Source: SZUA-442 sp963792405 (GTDB taxonomy: Bacteria > Actinomycetota > Acidimicrobiia > Spongiisociales > UBA5794). From it: a DNA stretch of 64,000 nt. The position numbers and the translations under genes were made by a program. The notes under the pieces were generated by a model. It searched no databases. It was not told the origin of the DNA and worked only from the letters and a program-made list of their open reading frames with translations. The stretch spans positions 62,001 through 126,000 of the forward strand of contig CAWBVU010000005.1 of assembly GCA_963792405.1 (NCBI GenBank), in the 5' to 3' direction. Below, piece by piece: positions 34,669 through 44,047 of this stretch; position 1 is the first letter of the stretch, and every line of letters begins with the position of its first letter.

Positions 34669-36624
34669 ATGACATCCAATCCCAGCGGTACGGTCACGTT
34701 CCTCTTCACCGACGTGGAGGGAAGCACGCGCCGTTGGGAGGAGCACCTCGACGCCATGCGGAATGCGATGGCACGCCACGACGCCATCGTGCGCACCGCC
34801 ATCGAGACACACCGCGGCGTCGTCTTCACGACCGCGGGTGACGAGTTCTGCTCGGCCTTCTCGTCACCGCGCGATGCGCTCGACGCCGCGATCGATGCCC
34901 AGGTGTCCATCGCCCAGGCGGACTGGGGTGACGTCGCACCGTTCCGGGTTCGGATGGCCATCCACAGCGGCAATGCCGACGAACGCGACGGCGACTACTT
35001 CGGTCCACCGCTCAATCGTTGCGCGAGGCTGCTGTCGATCGGGCACGGTGGGCAGATCCTGCTGTCGGCCGCGACTCGCCTGCTCCTCGAGTCCGACATC
35101 CCGCCGGACGTGACCCTCGCCGACCTCGGACCCCACCAGCTCAAGGACCTCGACCGACCCGAGCACGTCTACCAGCTGAACCACCCGCTCCTTGTCGACG
35201 AGTTCCTGCCCCTGCGGTCGTCGAGCGCCGTTCGCGATGCGGCCGACCTCCTCGCCGAAGGCCGCCAGGCCCATGCATCCCAGCAGTGGGAGGCCGCCTA
35301 TCAGGCGCTCACCGCAGCGGGTGCCGTGATCGAGCTCGACTCGGGCGACCTACGACGACTCGGTGACACGGCGTACTGGACCGGCCGAACGAACGAGGCC
35401 GTGACGATCAAGGAGAAGTCGTATGGGTTGCTCGCCAGGGAGGGCGACGACCAGGCGGCCGCGATGACGGCATTGGACCTCGCCTTCCTCTACAAGTACC
35501 GGCTCGCCACCGCGGTGTCGAAGGCATGGCTGTCTCGGGCGGAGAATCTCGTGCGCGACGCCCCACGATCCGTTGCGCACGGCTACTTCCTTCGTTGGAA
35601 GAGCGTGAGCGCATTCGAGTCCGAGGGCGATGCGGATGCAGCCCTCGAGCTCGCCGACGAGGTCATCGCCATCGGGCGTGACCTCGGACACCGGAGCCTC
35701 GAGGCGCTCGGGCTGATGGACAAGGGCCGGTTCCTCGTGGCCATGGGACGCGTCGACGAGGGCATGGCACTCGTCGACGAGTCGATGGTCGCGGCGGTGG
35801 CGGGCGAGCTCGATGCCGATGCGACCGGTCGTAACTACTGCAACATGCTGGCGGTCTGCGAGCAGGTCGCCGACTACCAGCGCGCAAGCGAGTGGAGCGA
35901 CGCCGCCGAGGAATGGTGCAGCCAGCACTCCGATTCGGCATATCCCGGCATCTGTCGCGTGTTCCGGGCCGAGCTCAAGTGGCTGCGCGGTGACTGGGTT
36001 GCCGCCTCCGAGGACCTGACCCGCGCCGTCGACGAACTGACGGGGTTCACCCCCATCATCGGCGCGGCACTCCACCAGATGGGCCAGGTCGCGCTCAGGG
36101 CCGGGAACCTCGACGAGGCGGAACGCCAGTTCGGATCCGCCCACGAACACGGCTTCACGCCGTTGCCCGGCATGGCAGAGCTCCACCTCGCCCGGGGTGA
36201 CGCAGCCGGAGGGGAGCAGCTGCTCCTCGACGCACTCGTGCGAACGACACAGCCCCTCGATCGCGCCAAACACCTGCCCGCACTGATCGACATCGAGATC
36301 GCCCTCGGACACCTCGACGAGGCTCGGGCCTTCGTCAACGAACTCGAGGAGGTCGGGGATCTCTGCCATTCCGCAGCCATGCGAGCCGCCGCACTCGATC
36401 GAAGGGCTTCACTGGCACTCCTCGACGCCGATCCCGGGGCCGCCGTCGACTACCTCCAGCGATCATCCCGCACGTGGACCGAACTCCAGATGCCCTACGA
36501 GGCCGCGCACGCACGCTTGCGCCTCGGCGACGCCCACCGCACCCTCGGCAACGAGGCTGCCGCCTCCATGGAGATCACGTCCGCCACGGCGACGCTCGAA
36601 CGCCTTCGGGGCCGAGGGACCTGA
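34669..36624 (+). CDS. class III nucleotide cyclase fused to a TPR-like sensor
   Basis: 651 residues. The cyclase domain (1-165) has metal aspartates D15 (LFTDVEGS) and D58 (TTAGDEF) and a GDYFGPPLNRCARL segment. The lysine that normally selects ATP in this family is Thr54 (usual KTMGD is replaced by TTAGD), so specificity or activity may be altered. Residues about 190-650 are TPR-like helical repeats, clearly homologous to the sensor part of the LuxR protein at 15299. No AAA ATPase lies between the two. Soluble. The gene is divergent from the radical SAM gene. Confidence 0.88.
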   Translation: MTSNPSGTVTFLFTDVEGSTRRWEEHLDAMRNAMARHDAIVRTAIETHRGVVFTTAGDEFCSAFSSPRDALDAAIDAQVSIAQADWGDVAPFRVRMAIHSGNADERDGDYFGPPLNRCARLLSIGHGGQILLSAATRLLLESDIPPDVTLADLGPHQLKDLDRPEHVYQLNHPLLVDEFLPLRSSSAVRDAADLLAEGRQAHASQQWEAAYQALTAAGAVIELDSGDLRRLGDTAYWTGRTNEAVTIKEKSYGLLAREGDDQAAAMTALDLAFLYKYRLATAVSKAWLSRAENLVRDAPRSVAHGYFLRWKSVSAFESEGDADAALELADEVIAIGRDLGHRSLEALGLMDKGRFLVAMGRVDEGMALVDESMVAAVAGELDADATGRNYCNMLAVCEQVADYQRASEWSDAAEEWCSQHSDSAYPGICRVFRAELKWLRGDWVAASEDLTRAVDELTGFTPIIGAALHQMGQVALRAGNLDEAERQFGSAHEHGFTPLPGMAELHLARGDAAGGEQLLLDALVRTTQPLDRAKHLPALIDIEIALGHLDEARAFVNELEEVGDLCHSAAMRAAALDRRASLALLDADPGAAVDYLQRSSRTWTELQMPYEAAHARLRLGDAHRTLGNEAAASMEITSATATLERLRGRGT

Positions 36625-36685
36625 CGCCACCCCTTCCTCGCGTCGCGCGGACGGACGTCGTCCCGGACACGCACGACGTGGCCGG

Positions 36686-39600
36686 TCAACCGGTGAGTTC
36701 GGCAGCCGAGGGCACGCCGGGGACGCGCTGCATGATGCCGTCGAGGTAGGCCTTCATCCCGTGCTCGGTGAAGAAGTCCCTCGCCTGCTCACCCCACGCG
36801 ATCCCCGCCGGCTGGTCGGGACCGAGCAGGATCGCCATCGTCGCCCGTGCGAACGCGACACGGGTGGGGTCCATGACCTCGACCCACACGTCGTCTGCAG
36901 CGGCGAACCCGGCGGTCGCCTCATCGGTCTCGCCGCGAAGGGCAGCACCGAAGGCCCTGGCGATGCCGATCAGCCCACGACACGCACGCCCCCGCGGATA
37001 CTCGGCCACGATGTGATCGGTGAAGCGATCCAGCGACTCGCCATCGCCGATGACCGCCGCGGCGATGATGCCGGCCTCGGTGGTCGTCGGATAGGCGATG
37101 TCCACGCCTGTCATCTCCGTGGCGATGCGGACCACTCCCGCATAGTCCTCGGCCAGCATCAGGTCCCACTGTGTGCCGTACGCGATGCTCTGGAGGAGCT
37201 GGGGGTCGTCGGTCGTCAGGTACTTCTCGTTGAACGCCATGAGGTCGGAGAGCCCCTCATCGTCGACCCCGTTGCGGAGGAGGCCGATGCGGGTCTCGTG
37301 ATGCTCCACCGATTCCCGGATGAACTCCCAGGTCGCAGTGTCGAGCACTCTGCGGATCTCGACGATCGCCTCGTCGAATCGTCCGTGCAGCATGTGCTCA
37401 TCGGCCCGCACGTACGAGAGGCGTTCCGACCATGCCTGGTTCCCGAGCCTCCGGATGAGTTCGTCGATCTCTTCCATGCTGTCGTGATCCGTCTGGTTGT
37501 CGTTGATCGTCGCCGACAGGAGGTTGTTGAGGGCGCGCACCTTCACGATCGTCATGTCGAGCCGACCGGCGAGATCGGCGGCACCGCGCAGGATCGTGGC
37601 CCCCTCGATCCACCGACCGGCGTTGGCGAGCGACGAGCCCTTGTTGACCAGGGCCTCGAGAAGCTCCTCGGTGAGGTCGAGCTCCTCCATGATCGGAATC
37701 GCGGCGTCGGCGACGACCACGGACTCCCGGGCACGGTTCGCAAGCATCAGCGCCCGGGACGTCTCCCCTGCGAGACGTGCCCATGTCACATCGGATGCCT
37801 GCGGTGTCGCCTGGTAGACGGGAAGGATCACCTCGACCGCCTTGTCCGCCTCGAATCCACTCGCCAGGACCTTGGCGAGCACCGTGGCGGTGAGGATCTC
37901 GAGGCTCGTGTCGCCCTCGGCTCGCGCTCGCTCGAGGAGTGCCGTTCCCATGGCAACGGACTCGTCATAGAGGGAGGCGGCAAGCATCGACTCCATGGCC
38001 TGCAGTCGCAGCCAATCGGCATCGCCGGAGCCCTCGGTCATCTCGATCGCGCGCAGGTAGAGGTCAGCTGCCTGCCGATCGGAGTGGAGGTTCGCCGCAC
38101 GATCGGCAGCGGCGACGACGGCCGTGCGGGCCCGGTCCCTCAACTCCGTGTTGTGTGGATCTGCCTCCGCGGCGTCGGCGTAGTGGCTGGCGATCACCCC
38201 TGCGAGCTCGGGGTCGTCGAGCGCCTCGAAGCGCTTGGCCACCTCGAGGTGGCGACCCACCCGCTCCGACTTCGACAGCCTGCTGTACGCGACCTCGCGG
38301 ATGAGGCTCTGGACGAAGCGGTACTGGCCACGCTCGGGCGAGCGGGGATCCTCCTCCAGTTCGAGCACCTCCCTTCGCACGAGGTCCCTGAGACGCCGCT
38401 CGATGTCCTCGGGCGCAACGCCGCGAACGGCGGCGAGGTCGGCGAGCGCGAAGGTCAGCCCGAGGACGGCTGCGTCCTGGATGGCGGCGAGGTCCGCAGC
38501 GTCGAGGCGATCGAGGCGGGCGCCGATGATGGCACTGACGCTGTCGGGAATCGACAGCTCGTCGTCGGATCCGACGAACCGGAACTCCGACCCCTCGCGG
38601 ACCAGCTGGCCCGTGTTGAGCAACATCCTCACGAACTCGACGGCATGGAGCGGGATGCCGGCAGTGCGATCGGCAATGCGGTTCGTCAACGACGGCGGGA
38701 TCCCAGGAGCGAGTCCGGCGACGAGGAGGCGCATCGATGCCTCGTCCAGGCGGCTGAGGTGCATCGTGAGGCTGCGCTTGCGAGCCGCGGCCCAGTCGGG
38801 ACGTCGATCGAGGAGCTCGGGTCGTGCGAGGCACAGCACGAGGATCGGGTGGCTCGTGGTGCGTTCGACGAGCTCCTCCGTGAAATCGAGGAGCCCGTCG
38901 TCTGCCCAATGGAGGTCCTCGAACACCATCAGGACGGTGCCCTTCGAGGCGATCGCCTGGAAGAACGCGCGGAGCGCGGCAAACAGCTCCGACCTGTCAC
39001 CGGGGGGCATCGGTGCGAGCCCGATGACGGCAGCGAGCCTCGGCTCGATCCAGCGCTGATCATCCTCGGTGGGGGCGAACTCGGCGACCGTGGTGCGGAG
39101 CTTCAGGCGACTCTTGGCCGCGTCCTCACCCTCGACGATGCCTGCTCGATGCCGGATCATCTCGCCGAGGGCCCAGAAGGTGACGCCGTCCCCATAGGAC
39201 GGTGACCGCCCGCTGTGGTAGTAGATGTCCTCCTTGATCCCGTCGATGTACCGGACGAGCTCCTGGGAGAGCCTGGTCTTCCCTATCCCTCCCTCGCCGA
39301 TGACCGACACCAAGCGCGCCCTGCCCTCGCGGCCCGTGGCGTGGAGCTGGTCCTTGAGGATGCGCAATTCGTCGTCCCGTCCCACGAACGGCCCGTCTGC
39401 GAGCTCACCGCCACGTCGAGCCGTCGACAGGGCCAGCACCCTGACGGCTTGGAACACGGCGACCGGGATCTCCTTGCCCTTGACCTGCTGTTCGCCCACG
39501 GGAGCGAACTCGATGGCCCCGCCGACGAGGTCACGCGTCGACTGCCCCACGAATACGCCACCCGGCGGCGCGATCGACTGCAGGCGCGACGCCGTGTTCA

Positions 39601-40204
39601 CGAGGTCACCGACGACGAGCCCGTGGGCGTTGCCTCCCGAACCGACGGACGCCTCGCCCGACAGGACGCCCGCACGGGCAGCCAGATCCGGGATGCCCAG
39701 CTCGGCGCCGAGCCCTGCCACCATGTCGACGAGCTCGAGGGCCGCCCTCGTCGCACGGTCGGCATCGTCCTCGTGGGCGGCGACGGCGCCCCACACCCCC
39801 ATGACGGCATCGCCGATGAACTTGTCCGTCGTGCCCCCGTACCGACCGATGATCTCCCTGCACTGCTCGTAGTAGCGCGTGAGCATCGCCCGCACGTCCT
39901 CCGGATCCCGGTGCTCGGAGAAGGTCGTGAAGCCGACGAGATCGGCGAAGACGACCGACACGAGCCTGCGCTCACCTGCGTCGTCGACTGGCCGTGCGGT
40001 TGGGGCGGGCGACGTCGTCGGCGCCTGCGCATCGGATGCGAGTCCCGTGCCGCAGTTGAAGCAGAAGCGGTTCGCCGGGTCGTTGGCGGTCCCACACGAC
40101 GGGCACGCCCTGGCGAGCGCGTTCCCGCACTGCGAACAGAAGGCGTGGCCCGAGGGGTTCTCGGTGCCGCAGTTCCCACACGTGACCACCGGAGTCTCCC
40201 GCAT
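36686..40204 (-). CDS. large cyclase/AAA-type ATPase/TPR signalling protein with zinc ribbons
   Basis: 1172 residues from ATG 40204. The start is a double zinc-ribbon (CGNCGTENPSGHAFCSQCG and a second CxxC pair, residues 9-52). Next is a class III cyclase domain at about 80-250 with D88 (FADLVGF), K128 and D132 (TDKFIGD), TASR at 204-207, so catalytically plausible. A P-loop NTPase follows (VIGEGGIGKTRL, about 300-312), with VFEDLHWAD as Walker B, and a long helical TPR-like region runs to the end. This is the LuxR/CyaA-like STAND architecture. It is divergent from the amidohydrolase, with only 61 bases between starts. No transmembrane segment. Confidence 0.9.
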   Translation of the reverse strand: MRETPVVTCGNCGTENPSGHAFCSQCGNALARACPSCGTANDPANRFCFNCGTGLASDAQAPTTSPAPTARPVDDAGERRLVSVVFADLVGFTTFSEHRDPEDVRAMLTRYYEQCREIIGRYGGTTDKFIGDAVMGVWGAVAAHEDDADRATRAALELVDMVAGLGAELGIPDLAARAGVLSGEASVGSGGNAHGLVVGDLVNTASRLQSIAPPGGVFVGQSTRDLVGGAIEFAPVGEQQVKGKEIPVAVFQAVRVLALSTARRGGELADGPFVGRDDELRILKDQLHATGREGRARLVSVIGEGGIGKTRLSQELVRYIDGIKEDIYYHSGRSPSYGDGVTFWALGEMIRHRAGIVEGEDAAKSRLKLRTTVAEFAPTEDDQRWIEPRLAAVIGLAPMPPGDRSELFAALRAFFQAIASKGTVLMVFEDLHWADDGLLDFTEELVERTTSHPILVLCLARPELLDRRPDWAAARKRSLTMHLSRLDEASMRLLVAGLAPGIPPSLTNRIADRTAGIPLHAVEFVRMLLNTGQLVREGSEFRFVGSDDELSIPDSVSAIIGARLDRLDAADLAAIQDAAVLGLTFALADLAAVRGVAPEDIERRLRDLVRREVLELEEDPRSPERGQYRFVQSLIREVAYSRLSKSERVGRHLEVAKRFEALDDPELAGVIASHYADAAEADPHNTELRDRARTAVVAAADRAANLHSDRQAADLYLRAIEMTEGSGDADWLRLQAMESMLAASLYDESVAMGTALLERARAEGDTSLEILTATVLAKVLASGFEADKAVEVILPVYQATPQASDVTWARLAGETSRALMLANRARESVVVADAAIPIMEELDLTEELLEALVNKGSSLANAGRWIEGATILRGAADLAGRLDMTIVKVRALNNLLSATINDNQTDHDSMEEIDELIRRLGNQAWSERLSYVRADEHMLHGRFDEAIVEIRRVLDTATWEFIRESVEHHETRIGLLRNGVDDEGLSDLMAFNEKYLTTDDPQLLQSIAYGTQWDLMLAEDYAGVVRIATEMTGVDIAYPTTTEAGIIAAAVIGDGESLDRFTDHIVAEYPRGRACRGLIGIARAFGAALRGETDEATAGFAAADDVWVEVMDPTRVAFARATMAILLGPDQPAGIAWGEQARDFFTEHGMKAYLDGIMQRVPGVPSAAELTG

Positions 40205-40265
40205 CGACGACGGCCGCAGCCTATTCGGTCGCGTCCGCGTAGGGTGGACGACACAGGAGGGGACC

Positions 40266-41444
40266 ATGCCGTCGACCGTGTACCGCGACGCCGCCGTTGC
40301 CGATGGGCGATCGCCCGAGCCCGACCTCGGCGTGAGCATCGTCGTCACCGACGGGGTGATCACCTGGATCGGGCCGACGGATGCTGAGCCCGATCCGGGC
40401 GACGCCCGCATCATCGATGCGTGCGGAACGACCATCGTGCCGGGGATGGTCGATGCCCACAGCCACGTGACGCTGCCGGGCGGCGCACACTGGATCGACC
40501 GCGGATTCGACCCCGCCGAGGAGCTTCTGGCAGTCGCAGAGGACAACGCCGCGCTCGCCGTGAGTGCAGGAGTCCGCTGGATGCGCGATGTCGGCTCGCC
40601 GACCCGGGACGTCGACGGTACGACACGGGCGCTTGCATTGACGGTGCGCGACCGCTGGGCAGGTCGGGGCCGAGACGTCCCCTATCTGCGGGTGGCGGGA
40701 ACCTGGGTCACTCGCGCGGGAACGCTTCCCGACGGCCTCGCGGCCGAGGTCCAGGACGGCGACGGGCTGCTGGCCGCGGCGCTGCGCCAACTCGATGACG
40801 GCGCCGACCTCGTCAAGCTCTACCTCGACGGCCCCGACAAGGAGGAGAGTCCCTGGACGGCGAATGAGGTCGCCCGTGTCGTCGCGGCCGTCCACGCACG
40901 CGGGGCGAAGGTCACCGCCCACGCCACGAGGCTGCCGGGTGCACGGGTGTGTGCCGACGCGGGCGTCGATGCCATCGAGCACGGGTTCGAGCTCGACGCG
41001 TACATCGCCGACACCATGGCGGCCAGCGGCATCTTCCTCGTCTCGACCCTCGCCGTGACGGCGTCATGGCAGACGTTCGCCACGACCACGACGATCGAAC
41101 GCTTCACCGAGGCCCAGTCGCGGCGGCTGCTCCGCCAGCGCCGCGAGCTCGCCATGGGAAGCGTCCGCATCGCAAGGGAGTCCGGGGTGAAGATCGCGGC
41201 GGGGACGGACTTCGGCGGTGGCTCCCTGCGGGCCAACCAGCTCGCGTGGGAGGTCGAGTCCCTCGTCGAGGCGGGACTGGAGCCATGGGAGGCCCTCGCC
41301 GCGGCGACGTGGAGGGGCGGCGAGCTCCTCGGGGAGCCCTCTGCGGGAACGATCACCGTTGGTGGCCCCGCCGACTTCTTCCTCGTCCACGGTGATCCCC
41401 TCAGTGACCCCTCCGCTTTGTGGCGGGTGTGGAAGGTCGCCTGA
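40266..41444 (+). CDS. amidohydrolase-superfamily metal-dependent hydrolase (imidazolonepropionase/prolidase-like)
   Basis: 392 residues from ATG 40266, following AGGAGGGG. The beta-barrel metal site is complete: VDAHSHV, bridging lysine in LVKLYLDG, HATRL and IEHGFEL histidines, and the catalytic aspartate in AAGTDFGGG. The C-terminal GELLGEPSAGTITVGGPADFFLV is typical of the amidohydrolase_1 family. The substrate (for example a cyclic amide or peptide) cannot be told from sequence. TAGGGT about 30 bases ahead of the start may be its -10. Confidence 0.9.
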   Translation: MPSTVYRDAAVADGRSPEPDLGVSIVVTDGVITWIGPTDAEPDPGDARIIDACGTTIVPGMVDAHSHVTLPGGAHWIDRGFDPAEELLAVAEDNAALAVSAGVRWMRDVGSPTRDVDGTTRALALTVRDRWAGRGRDVPYLRVAGTWVTRAGTLPDGLAAEVQDGDGLLAAALRQLDDGADLVKLYLDGPDKEESPWTANEVARVVAAVHARGAKVTAHATRLPGARVCADAGVDAIEHGFELDAYIADTMAASGIFLVSTLAVTASWQTFATTTTIERFTEAQSRRLLRQRRELAMGSVRIARESGVKIAAGTDFGGGSLRANQLAWEVESLVEAGLEPWEALAAATWRGGELLGEPSAGTITVGGPADFFLVHGDPLSDPSALWRVWKVA

Positions 41445-41539
41445 GGAAGGGTCGTCGAGGTTCTGCATCGAGGCGTCCCTTCTCACCGGTGCCGTATCCT
41501 CCCGCCCACTGTCCGCACCCCGACACCGAGAGGGCCCGC

Positions 41540-41770
41540 ATGTCGATCATCGTGCTGTTGTTCCTGATGCTGTTGCTCCTGGCGCCCATCGGTCTCCTCA
41601 TCTGGGCGCTCCTGGACCTGCTGCGCCGCCCGCAGGACCAATGGACGACGGCGGGGCAGAGTCAACTCGTGTGGGCCCTCGTGGTCGTCTTCGTGGCGGT
41701 CATCGGTCCCCTGCTGTATCTGGGGATCGCCCGTCCGCAGCTGCGGGACGCAGCGCAGGGGCCTGTCTGA
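41540..41770 (+). CDS. small two-span membrane protein (PLDc_N-like)
   Basis: 76 residues from ATG 41540. Two hydrophobic segments (about 3-21 and 43-63) separated by LLDLLRRPQDQWTTAGQSQLVW, which fits the phospholipase D N-terminal-type domain found in many actinobacterial small membrane proteins. Function unknown. It lies between an amidohydrolase and a HAD phosphatase on the same strand. Confidence 0.7.
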   Translation: MSIIVLLFLMLLLLAPIGLLIWALLDLLRRPQDQWTTAGQSQLVWALVVVFVAVIGPLLYLGIARPQLRDAAQGPV

Positions 41771-41818
41771 GCGTCCGTTCGTCGCTGGGCGCCGGGCCCT
41801 CCGTACGATTCATCACCG

Positions 41819-42502
41819 ATGCCGTACACCACGATCCTCTTCGACCTCGACCACACCCTGCTCGACTCCGATGCCTCGGAGGCGGCGGCCTTCGAGATGA
41901 CGCTGCGGGCCGCCGGTGCCGACCGCCCGGACCGATACTTCGCGGCGTTCGATGCGATCAACAAGGTGCTGTGGGCGGGCGTCGAGAAGGGTGAGTTCTC
42001 ACCGAACGACGTCCGCAGGATGCGGTTCGAGCAGCTGGTCGCCGCGACGGATCTCGACGCCGACCCGATCGCAATGGCGGATCTGTACGTCGCTGGCCTC
42101 GGGGCGAACGGGGACCTGTACCCGGGAGCCACCGAGATGCTCGATGCGCTGGCCTCGGGTGCAGCGCTCGCGCTCATCACGAACGGCATCGGCGAGGTCC
42201 AGAGGGCCCGCATCGCCCGTACCGGCATCGAGCGGTACTTCGATGCGATCGTCATCTCCGGCGAGGTCGGCGCCTCCAAACCCGGCACGGCCATCTTCGA
42301 CATGACGTTCGACCTCCTCGGCGATCCGCCGAAGCCCACGGCGCTCATGGTCGGCGACAACGAGTCATCGGACATCGAGGGCGGGATCGCCTTCGGTATC
42401 GACACCTGCTGGTACGCACCCGACGGCGCCGTGGCGACGCTCGCACACACCCACAGGGTCAGCGACCTGGCACAGATCCCCCCGATCGTCGCGGCTACCT
42501 GA
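41819..42502 (+). CDS. HAD-family phosphatase, YjjG-like
   Basis: 227 residues. HAD motif I is FDLDHTLLDS (D9, D11), motif II is ITNG (about 120), motif III is SKPG with lysine, and motif IV is VGDNESSDIEG. The cap (MTLRAAG and the VRRMRFEQL helix) and overall length match the YjjG/pyrimidine 5'-nucleotidase group, which hydrolyses non-canonical nucleotides. The TACGAT at 41804-41809, 9 bases before the ATG, suggests a leaderless transcript. Confidence 0.88.
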   Translation: MPYTTILFDLDHTLLDSDASEAAAFEMTLRAAGADRPDRYFAAFDAINKVLWAGVEKGEFSPNDVRRMRFEQLVAATDLDADPIAMADLYVAGLGANGDLYPGATEMLDALASGAALALITNGIGEVQRARIARTGIERYFDAIVISGEVGASKPGTAIFDMTFDLLGDPPKPTALMVGDNESSDIEGGIAFGIDTCWYAPDGAVATLAHTHRVSDLAQIPPIVAAT

Positions 42503-42694
42503 ACCCGGGGACGGGACACCGAACGACCTCGTGCGAGTTCCCGCCGTGCCCCCGTCGGCACATGGAGTCGTGGGGATGGACGCCGGTGCACCGGAACCCG
42601 CGAGGCACCATTGCGATCCGCACGATCCGGGCGGACAATCGAGATGTGCCGTGGGTGCACCGATTGCCGGGTCGATGACATCGGAGGGTGTGCC

Positions 42695-43312
42695 ATGGCC
42701 GGCGAGGCACGACGCGAGCGAACGTTCCCCGAACTCGACCAGGAGCTCCTCGCGAGCCCGTTCGAGCACATGACGAACTGGCACGTGATCACCGGAGCAC
42801 CATCGTGTGGCAAGACGACCCTGGTCGATCTGCTCACCCAACGGGGGTTCCCGACCGTCGAAGAGTGCGCGAGGCGCTACCTCGAGGGCGAACTGTCATC
42901 AGGGCACACGATCGACGAGATCCACACCCACGGAGCTGCGCTGCAGCGTCGACTGCTGGCCATCAAGATGCGCATCGAGGCTGAACTGCAGCCCTCCGAT
43001 GTCGCGTTCCTCGATTGCGCGGTCCCGGGATCGATCGCCTGGTACCGACTCTTCGGTCTGGACCCGAACGACGCGCTGCGCCACTGCTTCCGCCACCGCT
43101 ACGCCTCGGTGTTCGTCCTCGACCCGCTCCCGCTCACGCCGGACGGCGTCAGATTCGAGGACGACGCCTTCACCGGCTTCCTCGACGAGTGGATCGCGCG
43201 TGACTACGAGGCGTTGGGGTACCACGTCGTGCGCGTGCCCGTCTTGGCGCCGGACGACCGATTGGCGTACCTGCTCGAACGCGTGCCGACGCACGCCCTC
43301 GACACACCGTGA
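42695..43312 (+). CDS. AAA_28/NadR-Ttd14-like P-loop ATPase
   Basis: 205 residues from ATG 42695, which follows GGAGGG; an earlier in-frame start at 42611 lacks support. The P-loop is ITGAPSCGKTTLVDLL (residues about 31-46). The rest resembles the AAA_28 domain of NadR-type kinases (EECARRYLE, DVAFLDCAVPGSIAWY, VFVLDPLPL, PLTPDGVRFEDD). The protein is soluble and probably a nucleotide or small-molecule kinase. Substrate unknown. Confidence 0.85.
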   Translation: MAGEARRERTFPELDQELLASPFEHMTNWHVITGAPSCGKTTLVDLLTQRGFPTVEECARRYLEGELSSGHTIDEIHTHGAALQRRLLAIKMRIEAELQPSDVAFLDCAVPGSIAWYRLFGLDPNDALRHCFRHRYASVFVLDPLPLTPDGVRFEDDAFTGFLDEWIARDYEALGYHVVRVPVLAPDDRLAYLLERVPTHALDTP

Positions 43313-43343
43313 CGATCGCACACCCCATGGGCGGTGGCGCGCT

Positions 43344-43810
43344 TCAACGATCGTCGAGCCGAGTGACCAGCCGATCGAGGAACTCGACCTGCGCCGGGTT
43401 GACGACCCAGCGGGCTCGATCGATCGTGAACCACGCCGCCCGATCCATCTCGGGGAACTCGACCATGCGTCCTGACTTCGGTGGCCACTCCACGCAAACG
43501 TGTTCGACATGATGGTGTGAGCCATCGAGGTCACCCTCAACCGCGAAGGCGATGACTCGCTTGCCTCCCTTCTGGGACACCTCCCCGAGCTCGATCAGGT
43601 CGCCTACGGGGGCCTGATGGCCGAGTTCCTCCTGGAACTCACGTCGGGCCGCGTCGAATGGGGTCTCCGCGATCGGGATCGAATTCACCCTTCGGGATCG
43701 ACCACACGCCGTCGGACTTCGTCTTCCAGAACGGACCGCCCGGATGGACGAGCAGCACCTCGACTCGCTCGCCGGCGACGTCGATGGAGGAGGATGCCCC
43801 CGCTCACCAT
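43344..43810 (-). pseudogene. NUDIX hydrolase with two frameshifts
   Basis: Read on the minus strand from ATG 43810: SGGILLHRR, then a shift (43766-43785), then VEVLLVHPGGPFWKTKSDG and VWSIPKGEFD, then a second shift (43668-43686), then TPFDAARREFQEELG and on to the stop. Joined, these give a NUDIX domain with an REFQEELG box core, about 150 residues. With two shifts it is broken as given, but no other decay is seen. Either a pseudogene or sequencing indels. It is followed downstream by the promoter region of the GbsR operon. Confidence 0.7.
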
Positions 43811-43997
43811 GCCGTTCACGGTTCGCTCCCCCGCGGACGGGTCCGGTTGCGGCGCCGGGTATCGAGGATCAGACGTCACATCGAGTGAGCCACTGCTTGC
43901 GACCATCGCACATCACGACTGGAGCGTACCCGGCAGCGCCCTCATCGCCACGAGCCGACCCCACCGAGCCGTGGCATCGGGATCGGGCAACCCACCC

Positions 43998-44030
43998 TTG
44001 ACCTTTCGCTGATTTCGGAATATTTTGAAA
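43998..44030 (+). promoter_or_regulatory. promoter and palindromic operator of the GbsR-ABC operon
   Basis: A near-consensus promoter: TTGACC at 43998-44003, exactly 17 bases, then TATTTT at 44021-44026. The -10 lies in an AT-rich palindrome at 44013-44030 (TTTC-NN-AATATT-NN-GAAA), so a dimeric regulator could block it. A GGAGG site precedes the ATG by 7 bases. Probably autoregulation by the GbsR-type protein encoded next. Confidence 0.75.
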
Positions 44031-44047
44031 CTATTGGAGGCAATGAG

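Noticed and set aside
36761..39205. Long plus-strand frame (814 residues) opposite the large cyclase gene
   Set aside because: Low-complexity shadow frame; the minus strand has a complete zinc-ribbon, cyclase and ATPase.
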